From: Hydractinia symbiolongicarpus
Taxonomy: Eukaryota > Cnidaria > Hydrozoa > Anthoathecata > Hydractiniidae
NCBI RefSeq assembly: GCF_029227915.1
Contig: NC_079879.1
Span: 22,956,501-23,020,500 of the forward strand
Direction: 5' to 3'
Length of the DNA stretch: 64,000 nt
The notes under the pieces were generated by a model, which ran no database searches, had not been told where the DNA came from, and worked only from the letters and a program-made list of their open reading frames with translations. This document shows positions 59,851 to 64,000 of this stretch, piece by piece (the stretch's first letter is position 1; the number at the start of each line of letters is the position of its first letter). Made by a program: the position numbers and the translations under genes.

Positions 59851-60599
59851 CGTAAACATTCGAAACTGGAATTCGATAAATTCTAAATGATTCGAAAAGT
59901 CTGGGATATAAATAAAGCAAACTTATTTTCTGACCTTTTATAAGTAAAATATAACTGAAATGAACTAAAAATAGATCTAAATATCTATATATCTAATTTT
60001 CCCCACTAACCTACCTGGTTAAAAAGAACTTAAAACACTCAAAATAATGATTTTTGTAAGTTGCTGTAATAATTTTTTTTGTTCCAAATCGAAAGTTCTT
60101 TTCAATAGTTTAATTAGTTTTCAATTTACCAACTTTCGTTTTCTGAAAATTTTTTTAAAATGGCGCATATCTCATTTTCTACAAATGCTATCAATGGGGC
60201 TTTCTTTTCTGGTAATCTACATATAAAATGGAGTAAGTGTGCTAAGTTTCAGCTCTATATCATTTTTTCCAGGTCAAAACACCTAACGACTGGGCTATAA
60301 ACATTATTTTCATGTCCTTCATTGGATCTTCGTTGGTAAACACAGTATGAGAATATGATTGACCTGGCTCAGCTGTGTTTTTAGGTAATGGTGTTTTGTC
60401 GATAATTGGCATGTCAGTCAGTTTACCAGCCTTTTGGTATATCTCTGCAATCCATTACTCATATGTTCGCAGGATCACAATCTGCACACCTTGTTTTTGT
60501 TTGGCACATAACCTGCAAAATTTCCATCATTGGAAGTATTACGAAAGTAAATCTTCTTAAGAGTAGCTGGCTTAGCCATTCTTCTATACCTTGAATAAA

Positions 60600-62251
60600 A
60601 AAAGAGAAATTTTATATATATAAATGTATAGATAGCTTTGTGTTTTTATCTTATATATAATCCCTTACCATTTTAAGAGTTAACAGAATTCTTGCAATAT
60701 GTAAAATCTGTGTAATTAGCATGGGAAATACATCCAATCGCGTTGATGTAGCTAACTGCGCTTACTTTGTATTCTGATATTCAGTAGTAATAATAATAAT
60801 AAATAACTAGTAGCTATCTATCTGTAACTATATATAAGTCTACACTTCTTGTTTTATAACTAGCTAGCTAGCTCTAGACAATCTCTTGGTCAGTTGCTAA
60901 TATGAATTTGAGCACAAGTAGCATGTAGTTACATACAAGCACATCTGGACTGAGAGTTAACTAGTTAACACTAATTGAAGCCATAAAAGTTTCTTGCCAA
61001 AATGTATTTTTCAAATATTTTTTTCTGATACAAAACATGTTTGCACAGTGTCGGCCATCTTTATTGTTTACAGTTAGTTTCAACGAGAATATTTCACGGA
61101 CCGAGTGACGCTTTATCTTTCGGATAATTAGGTGAAATTCTCGACCAATCACGGCTCGGAATAAAACCAGCCTCCTTCAGGGCTTTTTTCGTCAGACCTA
61201 TCAGTAAGCGTAGCGCCGATGAGAGACAAAAAGTCCTGGGAACGAAGCTGGAGAATTGGTAGAATTTCGAAAATCATAACCACAAGATATAAAGAACGCT
61301 GTTTTTATGTAAGTAACACGCACGTGAAAATCTATTTGCTAATGTGGATGACATAAAACCTAGGAGTTAGTTGTTTAGATCAAAAATCTTAAACCATACT
61401 AACTCCTGCTGACGTCACTACGTCCGATTCTCTAATTTTTTTTACCTTAAACCGCGTTGCGGATTGCTCTATAATGTGGATATTGTGAAAAAGAAGAACT
61501 TTTGCAGTGTATTTACCAACCCTGAAAACGGCCATTTCCCTAAATAATATGTCAGATTTGTAGTGTATTAGCTGGAATATTTAGTGCTTATTTCGGCGAC
61601 AATTCAAAGCAAGCATAATTTATTACTGCCACTTTGTTTCTTTTATAACGTACTATAAGTGTGCCCAGGTCTGATTCAATTTGGACAAGCTTGTCTAAAT
61701 CATGCGCCCTCCCGCTCATAATATGTTCGAAATACCGCGGACCAAATAAGGGTAAATTAGGACTTCATGTCTTAGATTCAATCCAACATTCTCAAATAGG
61801 AGTTGTTCTTGCTAACTCCGCGTAACCCTTTTTTCTGAACTTTAAGACTACACTAGCTTTAATATAAGTTTTTCGGACAAGTTGGCGTATTAGGTTAACG
61901 ATTTGCCAATTTCCCTGATCTATCGTGTTTTTTCGTATTGAATTTGTTTTTATCTTTTAGTTCTTAACATTCCTACAATCCTGTGTATAATATTTTATCA
62001 CTTATTTCTTCTTATCGAAAAACAGCATGAACTAGCAAATAGTCTGCAACTGAGTGAAAACGACCGTTGTCCTTATTTGGTTCCTAATTCTCAGGCTATT
62101 TTAGTGTTATTATTGTTCTTATGGAATTTTTAGTCTTGTTTTAAGAACACATAAAAAAAATCACAATTTACATTGCTATTCTTTTTATCTTTTTTACATA
62201 AAATACACGATGTTTACATACAGCCATGAAGGACTAAGAATAAAGGTTTCT
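60600..62251. other. Gene-free region
   Basis: Contains a short (TAA)n run near 60788-60802 and CTAGCTAGCTAG near 60861. Short frames here lack domain motifs. The 3' UTR of the astacin gene probably lies at its right end. Confidence 0.45.
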
Positions 62252-63946
62252 TCACGAGCACAAACCGCACGACCTTCTGCAGTTTGCAACCATGTAGGCT
62301 GTGTGTTTGCTATGGTTGCAATACTGAGATCTTGCCCAGCTTCGACAGTATCGGCTCTTGTCTTTGCATGGAGTTTTGTTGCACAACTTGCATTCTTTCT
62401 TGCAGTTTTCCTTTACCCAGTTGTTTGAGCACCATTTTTCTAACACGCCACAAAACGGATACATGTTTTGACAGGCTAAAATCGAAACGAAAGTAAAATA
62501 CGTAAGCTGAAATCTAAGAATTTGCATGCAGAAGTTTTAAATTTTTGAATTAGTCCGGAGTACAGAAGATGTAAAGAAATGAAATAGGTGGTTGATAAGT
62601 ATATTGAAAATTGTAATAACGCAGGTTGGAACAAATTGGAGTGGGTAAAAAAATGGAAAATATGTATACTTTCATGCTTAATTTCATAAACTTCACTTAT
62701 TCAAATGACATATCACTACAGATCAATATCGTTGTTTAGTCGATTTTTCAAGCTTCCCGCAATCGAATGTGTTGCTTGGAATTGATTACGGTCAGGAGTC
62801 TATTTTTCGGTGTTTAAAATGAGTTCACCACTTTTCTCACCCTATTAAATTAATAAATGAGGGATGGGAATTGAAATAAATGTGGGAAGGTTTCCTACTG
62901 ATTGCGACTTTGTGTGCATGTTGTAAATAGATCTCATTTCCTTATAAAGTTATGTGCAGAAATTGTCATCTGATGTTTATTCGAGCATCATGAGGACTGT
63001 ACAGTGGTTTACCTGTTGGTGGCCGTTCCGTTACTTTAGTCACAGTCTTTTTACAGCTGTAGTATTTGTTCAACTGGTTTTTGTCAATCCTGCTCAATCC
63101 CTGTCGTTGTCCCAATCTCTCATTTTGATTGGACTTTGAAACAATGGTTTTTCGATTATTGATACTGAACGCGTAGCTGAAATGGTAAGATTTGAAATAC
63201 ATTTTAATTACATTAAAGAAGTTTTTTATATTCAATTTTTTCTACATCTTTATTAAAGATGTGTCACAAAAGGAACATGTGTCAAAGTAAATAAAATGAG
63301 AACTTACCTCCCATAATGCATGATGGATGACTTATCATACGGTTCTCCTAAAGTACTAGCAGCCCCGCTTCTGTACTTTTCAAAGTTGAACCACATTCCT
63401 AACACAAGAAGAACATGTGTCACCTTACGTTACCTTCGTCATAAAAGCCTGCGATTTTTTCAACAGTTTTTAGCATGGATAAAAACATAATCAAAAACAA
63501 AAATGCAAAACTTTGTTTGACTCTTACTCCTGTTAATGTTATTCCAATGGATTGTGATGAACTTATCTCGATCGAGTCTGGATTGTTCGTGGTAAAATCC
63601 TAAAGCGTGCATCATTTCATGGATGGCCACGCCCTTGGTACCACAGCCATTAGCCAATGAAATTTGTTGTCTTCCTCGTTGTCTTCCAATGTAAGAGGAA
63701 CAACTAAGTAGTACAATATATTACCGTGAATAATATTATCTCTTTGAGCGGACGTGTTAACGCCATTGCACGAATTCTAGCAGATCTTAAAGAACATAAC
63801 AGCGTTTTTTGAACTCACCCTCCTCCCTGCATAAATTCGACATAACCACCAGCTTTTTCAGCAAGTGGCTGCAGTGTATGGTTTAAACCGAATACAGGTT
63901 TCAGCGTTGTATTCTTTGATTGCGTCCCAAACAGCTCTTTTATAAG
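62252..63946 (-). CDS. Astacin-family metalloprotease with two C-terminal ShKT domains (partial, 5' end beyond window)
   Basis: Minus-strand exons 63819-63946, 63528-63703, 63308-63398, 63013-63176 and 62252-62475, all GT-AG; phases agree across the last four. The zinc-binding signature HEMMHALGFYHEQSRLDRD and the Met-turn region SSIMHYG are intact, as is a GLSRIDKNQLNKYYSC end to the catalytic domain. After a short linker, two six-Cys ShKT modules follow, ending CRRSCGLCS. Astacin-ShKT proteases are typical of cnidarians, where they act in development, digestion and venom. Signal peptide and propeptide lie outside the window. The most 5' visible exon (RAVWDAIKEYNAETCIRF) contains a one-base frame break before AEKAGGYVEFMQ, either an error or a sign of decay. 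Confidence 0.85.
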
Positions 63947-64000
63947 CTAGAATTTTAGGAATTGAAATAACCAAAAGATCTGTTAAGACGGATTAACAGA

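Larger units (their letters stand above)
57052..60297. mobile_element. TIR transposon with ~190 bp inverted repeats and TAA duplication, carrying a PIN-like gene
   Basis: Left end TAGACCAGTCGTTA, right end the complement of TAGCCCAGTCGTTA; similarity of the arms continues for about 190 bp (57052 to about 57246; about 60113 to 60297), including ATGATATAGAGCTGAAA and ATGAGATATGCGCCATTTT. TAA lies immediately outside both ends (57049-57051, 60298-60300). The 3-base TWA target fits PIF/Harbinger, but no DDE transposase is present and the termini differ from the Harbinger element at 41.5 kb. It interrupts the DUF6589 gene exactly. Confidence 0.9.
56473..60590 (-). pseudogene. DUF6589-type gene interrupted by a 3.2 kb transposon
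   Basis: Two minus-strand parts flank the insertion. Upstream (about 60440-60298): AEIYQKAGKLTDMPIIDK to MKDMKIMF. Downstream (57048-56473): [14 protein letters not shown], the family's GDQLT signature, then [14 protein letters not shown], a one-base shift in a T-run near 56752, and [14 protein letters not shown] to a stop. Deleting the insert plus one TAA copy joins the two parts in the same frame within a Phe-Ser codon pair. DUF6589 proteins are a repetitive fungal and invertebrate family of unknown function. The shift in the T-run shows decay, or a sequencing error. Confidence 0.68.

Overview
The window is animal nuclear DNA from what looks like a cnidarian, most likely a hydrozoan. It is AT-rich, host genes are split by GT-AG introns, and it carries an astacin protease with C-terminal ShKT domains, a PAN/EGF-type secreted protein, one-to-one orthologues of Rab39 and GOPC, and a dense, diverse transposon load. 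No bacterial operons, rRNA genes or CRISPR arrays are present. Species cannot be fixed from the sequence alone.

Layout. 1-7.5 kb: a relic of a Polinton-like B-family DNA polymerase (minus strand) beside a decayed CR1/jockey-type LINE (plus strand), bracketed by two direct copies of a ~105 bp repeat. 7.8-11.7 kb: an apparently intact seven-exon minus-strand gene (836 codons) for a RAG1/Transib-like recombinase that also has a RAG1-type N-terminal zinc region. 12-21.6 kb: no host genes; a 760 bp MITE, a TA-flanked MITE containing a 12-copy minisatellite with higher-order structure, and a dead tyrosine recombinase. 21.7-23.3 kb: Rab39 (two exons, 223 aa). 26.7-36.5 kb: GOPC/PIST (seven exons, 465 aa), whose first intron holds a SINE, a hairpin, a gene fragment and a BEL/Pao remnant. 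40.6 kb: a small unknown ORF. 41.5-48.1 kb: a PIF/Harbinger transposon with TTA target duplications, an ISL2EU-like element inserted inside its transposase exon, and a neighbouring P-element/THAP9-type transposase. 49.9-52 kb: a three-exon secreted PAN/EGF protein. 53.8-60.6 kb: a THAP-like relic, a RecQ-like helicase relic, and a DUF6589 gene split by a 3.2 kb element with ~190 bp inverted repeats and TAA target duplications. That element carries a PIN-like/Cys-rich gene and no recognisable transposase. 62.2-63.9 kb: the 3' part of an astacin-ShKT gene running off the right edge.

The host genes do not form a pathway, although Rab39 and GOPC are both Golgi/endosome trafficking factors and lie head to tail. 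The most notable signals are the intact RAG1-like gene, the PIN-like TIR element whose removal restores a DUF6589 reading frame exactly, the ISL2EU-in-Harbinger nesting whose removal restores a transposase exon and its splice donor, and a recurring class of short perfect hairpins, two of which sit where reading frames break. Family assignments were made by reading motifs; no database search was possible.
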